A stretch of DNA of 64,000 nt from Actinopolymorpha pittospori (GCF_014873875.1 NZ_JADBEM010000001.1:4836001-4900000); one strand, 5' to 3'. Counted from the stretch's first letter, positions 26,258 through 34,912 are shown. The notes: generated from the letters alone by a model not told the origin. A program made the numbers and translations.

Positions 26258-27973
26258 GTGTGGACAGCGCTTGCCCAAAGGGGTTCACCCCGCACATCCG
26301 CGAGGCGGAGGAGGATCGCGGCGGTCGCGTCGCTCCTCGTGGTGGTCGCCGGTACGACCGCGTGTCAAGGCGGCCCTGACGGTACGTCGGGCGAGGGTCA
26401 GGCCTCGGCCGGTATGGTTCGCCGGCTCAACATGGGCGACTTCGGCGGCGGCAACGCCCCGCAGCGCAACTTCAACCCGTTCTCGCCCACCGCGCTGACC
26501 TATGGCTTCACCTTCGAGCCGTTGTTCGTCGTGAACGACTTCGACTGCGAGGTGACGCCGTGGCTCGGCACGTCCTACACCTGGGAGGGCCCGCGGAAGC
26601 TGGTCGTGAAGACCAGGTCCGGTGTCACCTGGTCCGACGGTAAGCCCTTCAGCGCCAAGGACGTCGCGTTCACCTTCAACATGTTCAAGAAGTCGCCCGC
26701 GCTCGACGTCAACGGCCTGTGGGGCAAGCTCAGCAGCGTCGAGGCGCAGGGGACCTCCCAGGTGACGTTCAGCTTCAAGGAACCCGCGGTCCCGACGCTG
26801 ACCCAGATCGCCGACATCCTGATCGTGCCCGAGCACGTCTGGTCGAAGGTGCCCGACCCGGCGAAGTACACCAACAACGACGCGATCGGCACCGGCCCCT
26901 ACACCGTGAAGAGCATGAACGGCCAGCAGCTCCTGCTGGAGCGCAACCCGAAGTACTGGCAGGCGGACAAGGTCAAGGTCCAGGAGCTGATGTTCCGCAA
27001 GTCCACCGGCGGCGCCGAGGTCGACAAGCTCCGGCTCAGCCGCGGTGAGTACGACTGGAACGCGATGTTCGTGCCGGAGATCGACAAGACCTACGTCGCG
27101 AAGGACCCCGAGAACAACCACTACTGGTTCCCGCCGGGCGCCTCGATCAGCATCTACATGAACCTCACCAAGGCGCCGTTCGACGACCGGGAGTTCCGGC
27201 GCGCGGTCGCCTACGCGATCGACCGCGACGAGATCCGGAACAAGGCGCAGTTCGGGTACGTCGAGACCGCGAGCCAGACCGGCCTGGTGCTGCCGGGGCA
27301 GAAGGACTGGCTCGCCTCCGGCATCCAGAACTCCGGCAAGATCCCCTACGATCCGGCGGAGGCCAAGCGGATCCTCGCCGCGGCCGGCTACCGGACCGGC
27401 GCGGACGGCAAGCTGCTCGGCAAGAACGGCCGGCCGTTGCCCGCCTTCTCCTACAAGGTGCCGAACGGCTGGGTCGACTGGATCCAGGCGGCGCAGATCA
27501 TCCAGCGCAACCTCGCCGCCATCGGTGTCACCATCGACGTCCAGACGCCCTCGGCCGAGGTGCACGACGCCGACCGTAACTCGGGCCACTTCGACATGCT
27601 CTTCGGCGTCCACGGCGGCGGCTGCAACATCTACCAGGCCTACGACCACCCGCTCGCGAGTGACCAGACGGCCCCGATCGGCAAGCCCGCGCCGACCAAC
27701 TACGTGCGCTGGAAGGACCCGAAGACCGACGAGCTGCTGACCCAGCTCGCCGGCGCTGAGGACGAGGCGACGCAGAAGCGGATCGTGGGCGAGCTGGAGC
27801 AGATCATGGTCGACCAGTTCCCGGTCGTCCCACTCTGGTACGGAGCCCAGTGGTTCCAGTACCGCAGCGAGAAGGCGGTCGGCTGGCCGAGTGCGAAGGA
27901 TCCGTACGCGGGTCCGGGTGACGCCCTGCTGATCATGACCAAGCTGCGGCCCAACCCGAAGTACCACGGCTAG
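26258..27973 (+). CDS. ABC substrate-binding lipoprotein (SBP_bac_5, Opp/Dpp type)
   Basis: The 571-residue protein is the extracellular receptor of the importer that follows. A basic start and hydrophobic stretch end in a likely lipidation Cys at residue 36 (AGTTAC-QGG). The body is of the oligopeptide-binding family (FNPFSPTALTYGFTFEPL, WSDGKPFSAKDVAFTFN, GTGPYTVKSMNG). In this family peptide and oligosaccharide receptors look alike. The GH35 and LacI neighbours favour an oligosaccharide. The GTG start is placed six bases after a strong AGGAGG. A hairpin follows the stop. Confidence 0.9.
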   Translation: MWTALAQRGSPRTSARRRRIAAVASLLVVVAGTTACQGGPDGTSGEGQASAGMVRRLNMGDFGGGNAPQRNFNPFSPTALTYGFTFEPLFVVNDFDCEVTPWLGTSYTWEGPRKLVVKTRSGVTWSDGKPFSAKDVAFTFNMFKKSPALDVNGLWGKLSSVEAQGTSQVTFSFKEPAVPTLTQIADILIVPEHVWSKVPDPAKYTNNDAIGTGPYTVKSMNGQQLLLERNPKYWQADKVKVQELMFRKSTGGAEVDKLRLSRGEYDWNAMFVPEIDKTYVAKDPENNHYWFPPGASISIYMNLTKAPFDDREFRRAVAYAIDRDEIRNKAQFGYVETASQTGLVLPGQKDWLASGIQNSGKIPYDPAEAKRILAAAGYRTGADGKLLGKNGRPLPAFSYKVPNGWVDWIQAAQIIQRNLAAIGVTIDVQTPSAEVHDADRNSGHFDMLFGVHGGGCNIYQAYDHPLASDQTAPIGKPAPTNYVRWKDPKTDELLTQLAGAEDEATQKRIVGELEQIMVDQFPVVPLWYGAQWFQYRSEKAVGWPSAKDPYAGPGDALLIMTKLRPNPKYHG

Positions 27974-28000
27974 AACCCGACCTGAGCCCGATCTGAGGCG

Positions 28001-28034
28001 GCAGGGATCGCGGCACCGCCGGCGCGATCCCTGC
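28001..28034 (+). terminator. Intercistronic hairpin after the binding-protein gene
   Basis: A perfect 12-bp stem (GCAGGGATCGCG with its complement, 10-base loop) lies between the receptor gene and the first permease gene. In ABC operons such hairpins often protect the receptor mRNA or reduce read-through, so that receptor exceeds permease. It could act as a partial terminator. Confidence 0.7.
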
Positions 28035-28068
28035 TCCGCCCAGCGCAACGCCTAGGGAGCGCCAGACC

Positions 28069-29064
28069 ATGCGCTACTTCGTCAGTCGGGTGATGTTCTT
28101 CGTCCTCACCCTGTGGGCCGCGGTCACCCTGAACTTCATCATCCCGAGGTTGCAGCCCGGTGACCCCGCACAGAGTATGGTGGCCCGGCTCGCCGGTCAG
28201 AACGAAGCCATCGACCCCGCCACGATCCGAGCCGTCCGACTCATGCTCGGGCTGCCGAACGGGAGCGTCTTCTCGCAGTACGGCGACTACCTGGTGGCCG
28301 TGCTGCACGGCGACTTCGGGGTGTCCTACACCTACTTCCCCTACACCGTCACGCACATGATCGGGCAGGCCCTGCCGTGGACGATCGTCCTGGTCGGTGT
28401 CACCCACGTGCTCGGCTTCGTCATCGGCACCCTGCTCGGCGCGGCGGCCGCCTGGAAGCGCAACGGTCCGTTCGACACCGTGGTCAGCCTCGGTTCGACG
28501 TTCCTCGGCACGCTGCCGTTCTTCTGGATCGCCCTGATCCTCATCTACCTGCTCGCGTTCACCCTGCGCTGGTTTCCCGAGTCGGGCGGCTACAGCGGGG
28601 AGATCGAACCGTCGCTGTCCCTTGCATTCCTCGGCGACGCGGCCTACCACAGTGCCCTGCCGGCCCTGTCGTTGCTGATCACGGCGCCGATCGGCTGGAT
28701 CTTGGGGATGCGCAACAACATGGTCCACACCCTCGGGGAGGACTACACCCGCCTTGCCGAGGCGAAGGGGCTGCCGACGAGGAGAGTCGCGCTTGCCTAC
28801 AGCGCCCGGGTCGCGATCCTGCCGAACGTCACGGGCTTCGCGATGGGACTCGGCACGATCCTGGGCGGAACGGTGCTGGTCGAGATGATCTTCGGCTATC
28901 CCGGCATGGGCAAGCTGATGTTCGACGCCATCGCCAACCGCGACTACCCGTTGATGCAGACGATCTTCCTGTTCACCACCATCGGCGTCCTGCTCGCCAA
29001 CCTGGCTGCCGACATCCTCTACGGCGTACTGGATCCCCGGGTCCGAAGGGAGACACAGGCATGA
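28069..29064 (+). CDS. ABC importer permease (DppB/OppB type)
   Basis: The 331-residue protein begins MRYFVSRVMFFVLTLWAAVTLNFIIPRLQPGDP, the usual OppB/DppB opening, and has six membrane segments. The coupling-helix region is EDYTRLAEAKGLPTRRV, matching the EAA loop, and it ends with the typical ILYGVLDPRVR. It forms half of the transmembrane channel with the next gene, whose start codon overlaps this stop (ATGA). Confidence 0.93.
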   Translation: MRYFVSRVMFFVLTLWAAVTLNFIIPRLQPGDPAQSMVARLAGQNEAIDPATIRAVRLMLGLPNGSVFSQYGDYLVAVLHGDFGVSYTYFPYTVTHMIGQALPWTIVLVGVTHVLGFVIGTLLGAAAAWKRNGPFDTVVSLGSTFLGTLPFFWIALILIYLLAFTLRWFPESGGYSGEIEPSLSLAFLGDAAYHSALPALSLLITAPIGWILGMRNNMVHTLGEDYTRLAEAKGLPTRRVALAYSARVAILPNVTGFAMGLGTILGGTVLVEMIFGYPGMGKLMFDAIANRDYPLMQTIFLFTTIGVLLANLAADILYGVLDPRVRRETQA

Positions 29065-29987
29065 GCGCCCCCCTCGGCCAGGTACAGAAGCCGACCGAGA
29101 CCGCGACGGAGATGGAGTCGGAGGTCGCGACCGCGCGGCGCTCGCGGCTGCCGAACTGGTTCGCCATCCTGTGGGCCAACCGGAAGAGCCGGCTCGGACT
29201 GGTGCTGCTCGCGGTGTTCGTCCTCGTCGCGGTGTTCGCTCCGCTGATCGCGCCGCACGACCCGAAGTCCACCGGCTTCGAGCAGTCCCTGCCGCCCAGC
29301 GCCGACCACCTGATGGGGACGACGGCGTCGGGCCAGGACATCTGGTCGCAGTTGGTCCACGGCGCGCGTACGTCGCTCATCGTCGGTGTCGTCGCCGGCC
29401 TGCTGGTCACCCTGATCGCTCTGCTGGTGGGACTGGTCGCGGGGTACATGCAAGGCTGGGTTGACGAGGTGCTGTCGTTCCTCATCAACCTCGCGCTGGT
29501 CGTGCCGGTGCTGCCGCTGATGATCACGCTCGCGGCGTACTCACCGGTGCGTGGTCTCGGCCTGATCATCCTCGTGATCAGCATCACCGGGTGGGCATGG
29601 GGCGCGCGGGTCAAGCGGGCCCAGATCCTCACCCTGCGGGCCCGCGACTACATCACCGCCGCGAGGTTCGCCGGCGAGAGCACGATCCGGATCGTCTTCG
29701 CCGAGATCATGCCGAACATGATGTCGCTGGTCGTCGCGGGATTCCTGGGCGCGGCGGGTGGCGCGATCGGCGCTGAGGCGGGCCTTGAGTTCCTCGGTCT
29801 CGGCGACCCGACGACCATCAGCTGGGGCACGATGCTCTACTGGGCCAACAACAACGGCGCCATGCTCACCGGCCAGTGGCTGTGGCTGGGTGCGCCGGGG
29901 CTCGCCATCGCGCTGCTGCTGACCTCGCTGACCCTGATCAACTTCGGCGTCGACGCCCTGAGCAACCCGCACCTGCGGGAGAGGTGA
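29061..29987 (+). CDS. ABC importer permease (DppC/OppC type)
   Basis: The 308-residue protein has the OppC layout: a long cytoplasmic start, a first membrane segment (LVLLAVFVLVAVFAPLIAPHDP), the phrase LMGTTASGQDIWSQLVHGARTSL, four to five further segments and the EAA loop ARDYITAARFAGEST. The start ATG overlaps the previous stop by four bases, showing translational coupling. The next gene begins three bases after its stop. It is the second half of the importer channel. Confidence 0.93.
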   Translation: MSAPLGQVQKPTETATEMESEVATARRSRLPNWFAILWANRKSRLGLVLLAVFVLVAVFAPLIAPHDPKSTGFEQSLPPSADHLMGTTASGQDIWSQLVHGARTSLIVGVVAGLLVTLIALLVGLVAGYMQGWVDEVLSFLINLALVVPVLPLMITLAAYSPVRGLGLIILVISITGWAWGARVKRAQILTLRARDYITAARFAGESTIRIVFAEIMPNMMSLVVAGFLGAAGGAIGAEAGLEFLGLGDPTTISWGTMLYWANNNGAMLTGQWLWLGAPGLAIALLLTSLTLINFGVDALSNPHLRER

Positions 29988-29990
29988 GCC

Positions 29991-31820
29991 ATGCCAGACC
30001 AACCCCTCGTGGACGTACGGGACCTGCGCGTGTCCTACGGCGCCACCCAGGCGGTGCGGGATGTGTCGTTCCAGCTCAACCATGGCGAGTTCGTCGGCCT
30101 GCTGGGGGAGTCCGGCAGTGGCAAGACGACGCTGGGCAACGCGCTGCTGCGCCTGCTGCCCCCGCCGGGCCGGATCGCCGGCGGCACGGTGCGCTTCGAC
30201 GGCCGGGACATCACGACCGCGGGCCGGGAGGAGTTGCGCGGGCTGCGGTGGCGGGAGATGTCGACCGTCTTTCAGAGCAGCATGAACTCCCTCAACCCGG
30301 TACTGAGCATCCAGACGCAGTTCCGGGACGTGATCGAGCACCACACCTCCCTGCGTGGTGCGGCGGTTCGCGGCCGCGTCGCCGAACTCCTCGAGATGGT
30401 CATGATCGACCCGTCGTACATGCGGTTCTATCCGCACGAGCTGTCCGGTGGTATGAAGCAGCGGGTCGCGCTGGCCCTGGCGCTCGCGCTGCGGCCGCGC
30501 TTCGTCCTGCTCGACGAGCCGACCACCGGTCTGGACGTCATCGTGCAGCGCTCGATCCTGGACAACGTTCGCGCCCTGCAACGCGAGCAGGGCTTCGCGG
30601 TCCTGCTGATCAGTCACGACCTCGGCACCGTGATGGAGGTCTCGGACCGGGTGATGGTGATGTACGCCGGCCGCATCGTCGAGGACCAGCGTTCGGCCAC
30701 CATGCTCGCCGAGCCGCTCCATCCCTACACCCGCGGACTGCTGGGCGCCTACGCCGATCCGCGCGCCGAGACCGTGGAGATCGCCTACATCCCCGGCCGT
30801 CCGCCGGACCTGTCCCCGCCGGGGCAGGGGTGCCTGTTCGCGGCCCGGTGTCCGGAGGTGATCGACGTCTGCCGGGTGGAGGACCCCGCCCTGGTGCCCG
30901 TCGGTCCGGGCGAGACGGCCTGCCATGTCGCGCGCGCGGCCCACGCCGACGGTGGTACGCGTGTTCGCTCCGCGCGTACCGGTGAGGTGTTCACCACCTC
31001 GACGGGGAGGGAACGGCCGACCGGATCGGGTGCGGACGTCCTCACCGTCGACGGCGTCCACCGGACCTACCGCACCCGCCGCGGGCTGCGGGTCGCGGAG
31101 GTGCGGGCGGTCCGGGACGTCTCGTTCACCCTGCGGGCCGGTACGGTCACCGCGCTGGTGGGGCAGAGCGGCAGCGGGAAGACCACCCTCGCCCGGATGG
31201 TGACCGGCGTCGAGCGACCTGACCAGGGCGCGGTGACCTTCGGCGACCTGCGAGTGGACCGGCTGCGTGGCCGCGGGCTGCGGTCCTACCGTCGCCATGT
31301 CCAGCTCGTCTTCCAGGACCCGTTCGCGGCTCTCAACCCCGCCCGGACGATCGGCTACACGCTCGGCCGCCCGTTGGTCAACTACCAGGGCGTCTCCCGC
31401 GGCGAGCTCCGTTCGCGGGTGGAGGGGCTGCTGGAGAGCGTCGGGTTGTCGCCGGCGGCGGCGTTCGTCGAGAAGTTCCCCCACCAGCTGTCCGGTGGCC
31501 AGCAGCAGCGGGTCGTGGTGGCGCGCGCGCTCGCGCCCGAGCCGGAGATCATCGTGGCCGACGAACCGATCTCGATGCTGGACGTCTCGATCCGCGCGGA
31601 GATCCTGGAGCTGCTCGACGGGCTCGTGCGCGACCGGGGGATCGCCATGCTCTACGTCACCCACGACCTGTTGAGCGCGCGGGTGCTGGCCGACGAGGTG
31701 CTGGTCCTGCACCGCGGCGAGCTCGTCGAGAGAGGGCCGACGGTGCAGGTCATCCGCGCGGCGCGGGACGACTACACGAGACGGTTGCTGGACGCCGTTC
31801 CCAACCCCTTCGGCCGCTGA
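29991..31820 (+). CDS. Fused ABC importer ATPase (DppD-DppF fusion)
   Basis: One 609-residue chain carries both nucleotide-binding domains. Walker A of the first is GESGSGKTT (39-47), followed by the ELSGGMKQR signature, DEPTTGLD, and the Cys-rich Opp C-terminal region (GCLFAARCPEVIDVCR) that may bind an iron-sulfur cluster or zinc. The second domain, from about residue 355, has GQSGSGKTT near 390, QLSGGQQQR and ADEPISMLD. The fused form removes the need for two ATPase genes. It is the last gene of the transporter operon; ssrA follows after 149 bases. Confidence 0.92.
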   Translation: MPDQPLVDVRDLRVSYGATQAVRDVSFQLNHGEFVGLLGESGSGKTTLGNALLRLLPPPGRIAGGTVRFDGRDITTAGREELRGLRWREMSTVFQSSMNSLNPVLSIQTQFRDVIEHHTSLRGAAVRGRVAELLEMVMIDPSYMRFYPHELSGGMKQRVALALALALRPRFVLLDEPTTGLDVIVQRSILDNVRALQREQGFAVLLISHDLGTVMEVSDRVMVMYAGRIVEDQRSATMLAEPLHPYTRGLLGAYADPRAETVEIAYIPGRPPDLSPPGQGCLFAARCPEVIDVCRVEDPALVPVGPGETACHVARAAHADGGTRVRSARTGEVFTTSTGRERPTGSGADVLTVDGVHRTYRTRRGLRVAEVRAVRDVSFTLRAGTVTALVGQSGSGKTTLARMVTGVERPDQGAVTFGDLRVDRLRGRGLRSYRRHVQLVFQDPFAALNPARTIGYTLGRPLVNYQGVSRGELRSRVEGLLESVGLSPAAAFVEKFPHQLSGGQQQRVVVARALAPEPEIIVADEPISMLDVSIRAEILELLDGLVRDRGIAMLYVTHDLLSARVLADEVLVLHRGELVERGPTVQVIRAARDDYTRRLLDAVPNPFGR

Positions 31821-31969
31821 CCGAGCCTGGCACGGCCCAGGACAAGGCGGGCATATGGGGCAGTCCGGGGCATGCCCGGGAATGCGGATGACTGACACGG
31901 GCGTTGGGCAGTACAGTGGTCAAGCCGGACGGGGAAGCCCGCCTGGGCGACTGTTTGACAACTCAACAT

Positions 31970-32340
31970 GGGGGTGATCGGTTTCGACTTCGGATGATCG
32001 CTTCAGGAGAAGCGGGCCGAGGACCCAGGGTTGTCTCGTTAACGATCCCTGGAAACCAATAAGTGCCGATTCCAAGCGCACTAACTTCGCTCTCGCCGCC
32101 TGAGGCGAGCTGACGAAGGGTCAGTCCGGGAGTGCCTTCGGCCCGGGTTCTGATCTCATCTAGAGGGCTTACCCGCACGGAGCGGCCACAGGGCCGTGCG
32201 GGAAAATCAACTGTGGCTGGGCCTGTCGGCGACTTGCCTGTATGAGCGCCGGGGCCGAGTAGAACGTCAAACAGGCTGCGCCCGGAGAAGCCCTGAAACA
32301 TCGACGAAGGACGCGGGTTCGATTCCCGCCACCTCCACCA
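31970..32340 (+). ncRNA. ssrA: tmRNA (transfer-messenger RNA)
   Basis: This 371-base RNA rescues stalled ribosomes with SmpB and tags the nascent chain for proteolysis. The 5' end GGGGGUG pairs with CACCUCC just before the encoded ACCA 3' end, forming the alanine-type acceptor stem. The T arm is GCGGG-UUCGAUU-CCCGC at the 3' end. The tag frame starts at GCC 32065 and reads ADSKRTNFALAA, ending at TGA 32101-32103. The C-terminal ALAA is the protease signal. The CCA end is encoded. A strong terminator follows within six bases. smpB lies about 27 kb upstream on the same strand. Confidence 0.97.
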
Positions 32341-32345
32341 ACAGC

Positions 32346-32381
32346 AAAGCCCCTGGTCAGAGCCATCCGACCAGGGGCTTT
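32346..32381 (+). terminator. Rho-independent terminator of ssrA
   Basis: AAAGCCCCTGGTC and its complement form a perfect 13-bp stem with a 10-base loop directly after the mature tmRNA end; the stem closes with a T-run. Confidence 0.92.
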
Positions 32382-32654
32382 CGCCTTGATGCGACCACTT
32401 TGTGGACGGTCAGTCGCACGTCGCTCAGGTCGAACAGAGAGCGTCGAGGAGCCGCCGAGCTCATCGGTGCAGCACCTTCGCAGCCTCCGCCGAGGCGACG
32501 ACGCGCCCCATGCGTCTGTCTTGGTGCGACGCGGGAGGACAGGTCCCTGCCCAGCGAGCCGGATCGCCGCTGGGAGTTCGCTGGCACGAACCGGCGGGCC
32601 ATGACCGTACTGAGATGACGTCTGGGGCGAGGCGCCCGAGCAGATCGTGTGCTC
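32382..32654. other. Gene-poor stretch downstream of ssrA
   Basis: About 270 bases without a supported gene. Several short open frames exist, but none has a ribosome site and typical actinomycete third-position bias together. The base composition looks less GC-rich than the surroundings. It may be debris of an element that once used the ssrA 3' end; no integrase fragment is recognisable. Confidence 0.4.
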
Positions 32655-32969
32655 CTAGAAGTCGATCACTGGCCCATGCTCGGGACGCGGGATGAGAACC
32701 CATACGACCGTGACGACCTGAAGCGCAGCCGACGCCACGAGCAGCGGCCAGAGTTGGTTTCCCAGGACGAGTAGCACGACTGAGAGGACGAAGGCGAGCC
32801 CAGACGTGACAGCGCTCGCCATCCGGGCGAAATCCCCAATCGGCGAGGAGAAGACGCTCCTGAACGGCAGGACGATGTTCCAGACCGCCGTGACCAGGCT
32901 CCCGGCGAGAAGGAGGACAGTCACCCAGAAAGTCACAGTGTCGATGTCGATGGTCACGTTGACAGACAC
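32655..32969 (-). CDS. Small membrane protein of unknown function
   Basis: This 104-residue protein has three hydrophobic segments: residues about 12-35 (VTFWVTVLLLAGSLVTAVWNIV), 49-69 and 72-90. A short C-terminal tail is PRPEHGPVIDF. I chose GTG at 32967-32969, seven bases after a strong GGTGGAGG; a longer start at 33035 would add 22 hydrophilic residues. I do not recognise a family. It stands alone in the sparse ssrA-proximal region and may be a strain-specific cargo gene. Confidence 0.6.
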   Translation of the reverse strand: MSVNVTIDIDTVTFWVTVLLLAGSLVTAVWNIVLPFRSVFSSPIGDFARMASAVTSGLAFVLSVVLLVLGNQLWPLLVASAALQVVTVVWVLIPRPEHGPVIDF

Positions 32970-33258
32970 GTTGAGCCTCCACCTTGCGCCTGGTGCACGA
33001 TCGGGACTACGGCTGCCATTCGGTTGCTCAGCCAAGATACGCGTCTTCGCCCTGATGGGTTCTCAACCTGCGTCGGCCGTCGTCCAGCCGCATCTACGGG
33101 CCATCAGTCCAGGGCCGAACAGGGCACTCCAGGTCACTTATGGACGTCGCCTCACGCGTGGGGCTTACGCGGCCGCAGATGTACGTTGCCAAGCTGGCGG
33201 TCCGGTGGGCGGCGCTGCTCTCAGTTGCACTGGTCAGGGCGAGCCGTTGTGCTCGAAG
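32970..33258. other. Intergenic region between small membrane protein and ABC-2 permease
   Basis: These about 290 bases hold no believable gene. The composition is again lower in GC than the flanks. No promoter, repeat or fragment of a known gene could be identified. Confidence 0.4.
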
Positions 33259-34173
33259 TCAGCCGCGGCCGTACTTCACCTCGCCCGCCCAGAAGTACCA
33301 GAAGCCTAGACAAAACGCCACGACGGCCCAGCCGATGGCGAGGTACCACGCGTACGACGGCGCGGTGTGGCTGTCCATGAGTCCGTCCCGGACAAGCTCG
33401 ATGTAGACCGCCGCCGGGTTGGCCATCATGACGTCCCGGAGCGGGCCCGGGGAGGTCCGTTCGGGGATGGAGTAGAGGACACCGGACAGGTACAGCCAGG
33501 TGCGGGTGACGAACGGCAGGAGCTGGCTGACGTCGGGTATCTTCGCGCCGACGCGCGCGAGCACCAGGGCAAGCCCGGTGTTGAAGAGTGCTTGCAGCAG
33601 GACGGCCGGGACGACCAGCAGCCACATCCCGGTGAGTGGTTCACCAGTGATGAGGACGATCCCGCACAGCACCACCATCGAGACGAGTAGCTGCTGCAAC
33701 TCCACGATCGTCAGAGAGAGCGGGAGCGCTGCCCTCGGGAAGTGCAGCGCCCGGATCAGGCCCAGGTTGCCTGAGATCGCGCGTGCGCCCACCGCCACCG
33801 AGCGTTGAGTGAAGGCGAACACGAAGACGCCGGTGACCAGGAAGGCCTCGAAGTTCTCGATGTTTCCCCGCGTCTGGAACAGGACTCCGAAGATGAAGTA
33901 GTAGACGGCCGCGTTCATCAATGGCGTCAGGACCTGCCACACCTGGCCCAGCCGGGCGCCGGAGTACTGCGTGGCAGCGCGGGAGGTGGCGAAGGCTGCG
34001 ATGAAGTGCCGCCGCTGCCAGAGCGCCTTGACGTAAGTATCGAACGATGGACGAGCAGAACTCGGCACCAGCCCGTACCGTGCGGCCAGCTGCGCGGCGG
34101 GGACAGCGCTGGCAGTGGTACTCACCGCGCGTGCCCACGAGATCCCGGAGTCATTGGCAGGAGAGTACGGCAT
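33259..34173 (-). CDS. Orphan ABC-2 type permease (Wzm/TagG polysaccharide export type)
   Basis: The 304-residue protein resembles permeases that export teichoic acid or O-antigen-like polymers: an amphipathic start, SRAATQYSGARLGQVWQVLTPLMNAAVYYFIFGVLF, six membrane segments and the family ending FWYFWAGEVKYGRG. Such permeases need a Wzt/TagH ATPase, normally the next gene, but none is present within this window nearby, nor any glycosyltransferase. The gene could use an ATPase coded elsewhere, or be the remnant of a displaced cluster. The frame is intact from end to end. Confidence 0.85.
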   Translation of the reverse strand: MPYSPANDSGISWARAVSTTASAVPAAQLAARYGLVPSSARPSFDTYVKALWQRRHFIAAFATSRAATQYSGARLGQVWQVLTPLMNAAVYYFIFGVLFQTRGNIENFEAFLVTGVFVFAFTQRSVAVGARAISGNLGLIRALHFPRAALPLSLTIVELQQLLVSMVVLCGIVLITGEPLTGMWLLVVPAVLLQALFNTGLALVLARVGAKIPDVSQLLPFVTRTWLYLSGVLYSIPERTSPGPLRDVMMANPAAVYIELVRDGLMDSHTAPSYAWYLAIGWAVVAFCLGFWYFWAGEVKYGRG

Positions 34174-34216
34174 GAGCCGTGCACACAGAGGCTGATTCGC
34201 CCCCGGTGATCAACGT

Positions 34217-34254
34217 GAAGCGGCCGGCCAGAGACGACTCTGGCCGGCCGCTTC
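34217..34254. terminator. Strong hairpin between TetR gene and ABC-2 permease
   Basis: A perfect 17-bp stem with a 4-base ACGA loop lies downstream of the TetR stop codon on the minus strand and ahead of the permease gene. It should end TetR transcription and insulate the permease. Confidence 0.88.
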
Positions 34255-34318
34255 GTCGTCTCCGGATGCGGGTTGCTCCGCCGCCAAAGCATGCGGTCGC
34301 GGGCTAGGACGCGACCGC

Positions 34319-34912
34319 CTAGCCGGCGGCGCGGTCACGCAGGAGGGCGGCGGCGCTCTCCTCGGCGAGGTCCTCGGCGTAGCGTGGAATCCGCTTACCC
34401 GAGCGGTAGTAGCGGCGTACGACGGAGTAGGGCACGTCGACGACGGCGATGCGGACCAACTCCTGGTCGGCCGCACTGGCGCAGCCCATGTTGGCCGCGA
34501 GGTCGCGAATCGCCCGGGCGACGCTGCGGTTGCCGCGCCTCAGGTGCTCGCGTGCCTGCGCCGGCCACTCGGACTCTTCGAAGTCGGCGGCGTTGTAGAG
34601 CAGGATCGCGGCGTCGTGCGGGTTGGCTCGGCACCAGGCGACCACGTGCCGGGCGGCCGCGCGCGCGATGTCGAGTGGCGGCTCGTCGCCGAAGGTGTGC
34701 AGGAAGCCCGCGTGGAACCGGTCGAGCGCGCGCAGCCACAACGCCGCGAGCAACGCCGGACGGCTCGGGAAACGGTGGTAGACGGATCCGCTCGGTGCGC
34801 CTGCCGCCCGGGCGACAGCAGACATCGTGACACTGCGCGGCCCGGCGTCGATGACGAGGCGAGCGGCCGTGTCGAGCAGACTGTCGATGTCGTGTTGGGG
34901 TGGCCGACCCAT
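34319..34912 (-). CDS. TetR-family transcriptional regulator
   Basis: The 197-residue protein has a TetR helix-turn-helix near residues 25-45 (VTMSAVARAAGAPSGSVYHRFPSRPAL) followed by a helical ligand domain that is not informative. ATG at 34910-34912 (MGRPPQHDIDSLLDTAARL) was preferred to an upstream in-frame start because it matches the family opening. A palindrome TAGAGG-N4-CCTCTA lies about 80 bases upstream and may be its own operator. Its target is unknown; the flavodoxin genes upstream are on the same strand. Confidence 0.9.
   Translation of the reverse strand: MGRPPQHDIDSLLDTAARLVIDAGPRSVTMSAVARAAGAPSGSVYHRFPSRPALLAALWLRALDRFHAGFLHTFGDEPPLDIARAAARHVVAWCRANPHDAAILLYNAADFEESEWPAQAREHLRRGNRSVARAIRDLAANMGCASAADQELVRIAVVDVPYSVVRRYYRSGKRIPRYAEDLAEESAAALLRDRAAG

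Noticed and set aside
31955-31960. TTGACA as -35 box for ssrA
   Set aside because: It is only 10 bases before the mature 5' end, so transcription from it would start inside the tmRNA.
32461-32982. Minus-strand frame across the region after ssrA
   Set aside because: It overlaps the better supported small membrane gene in another frame and lacks a plausible start signal.
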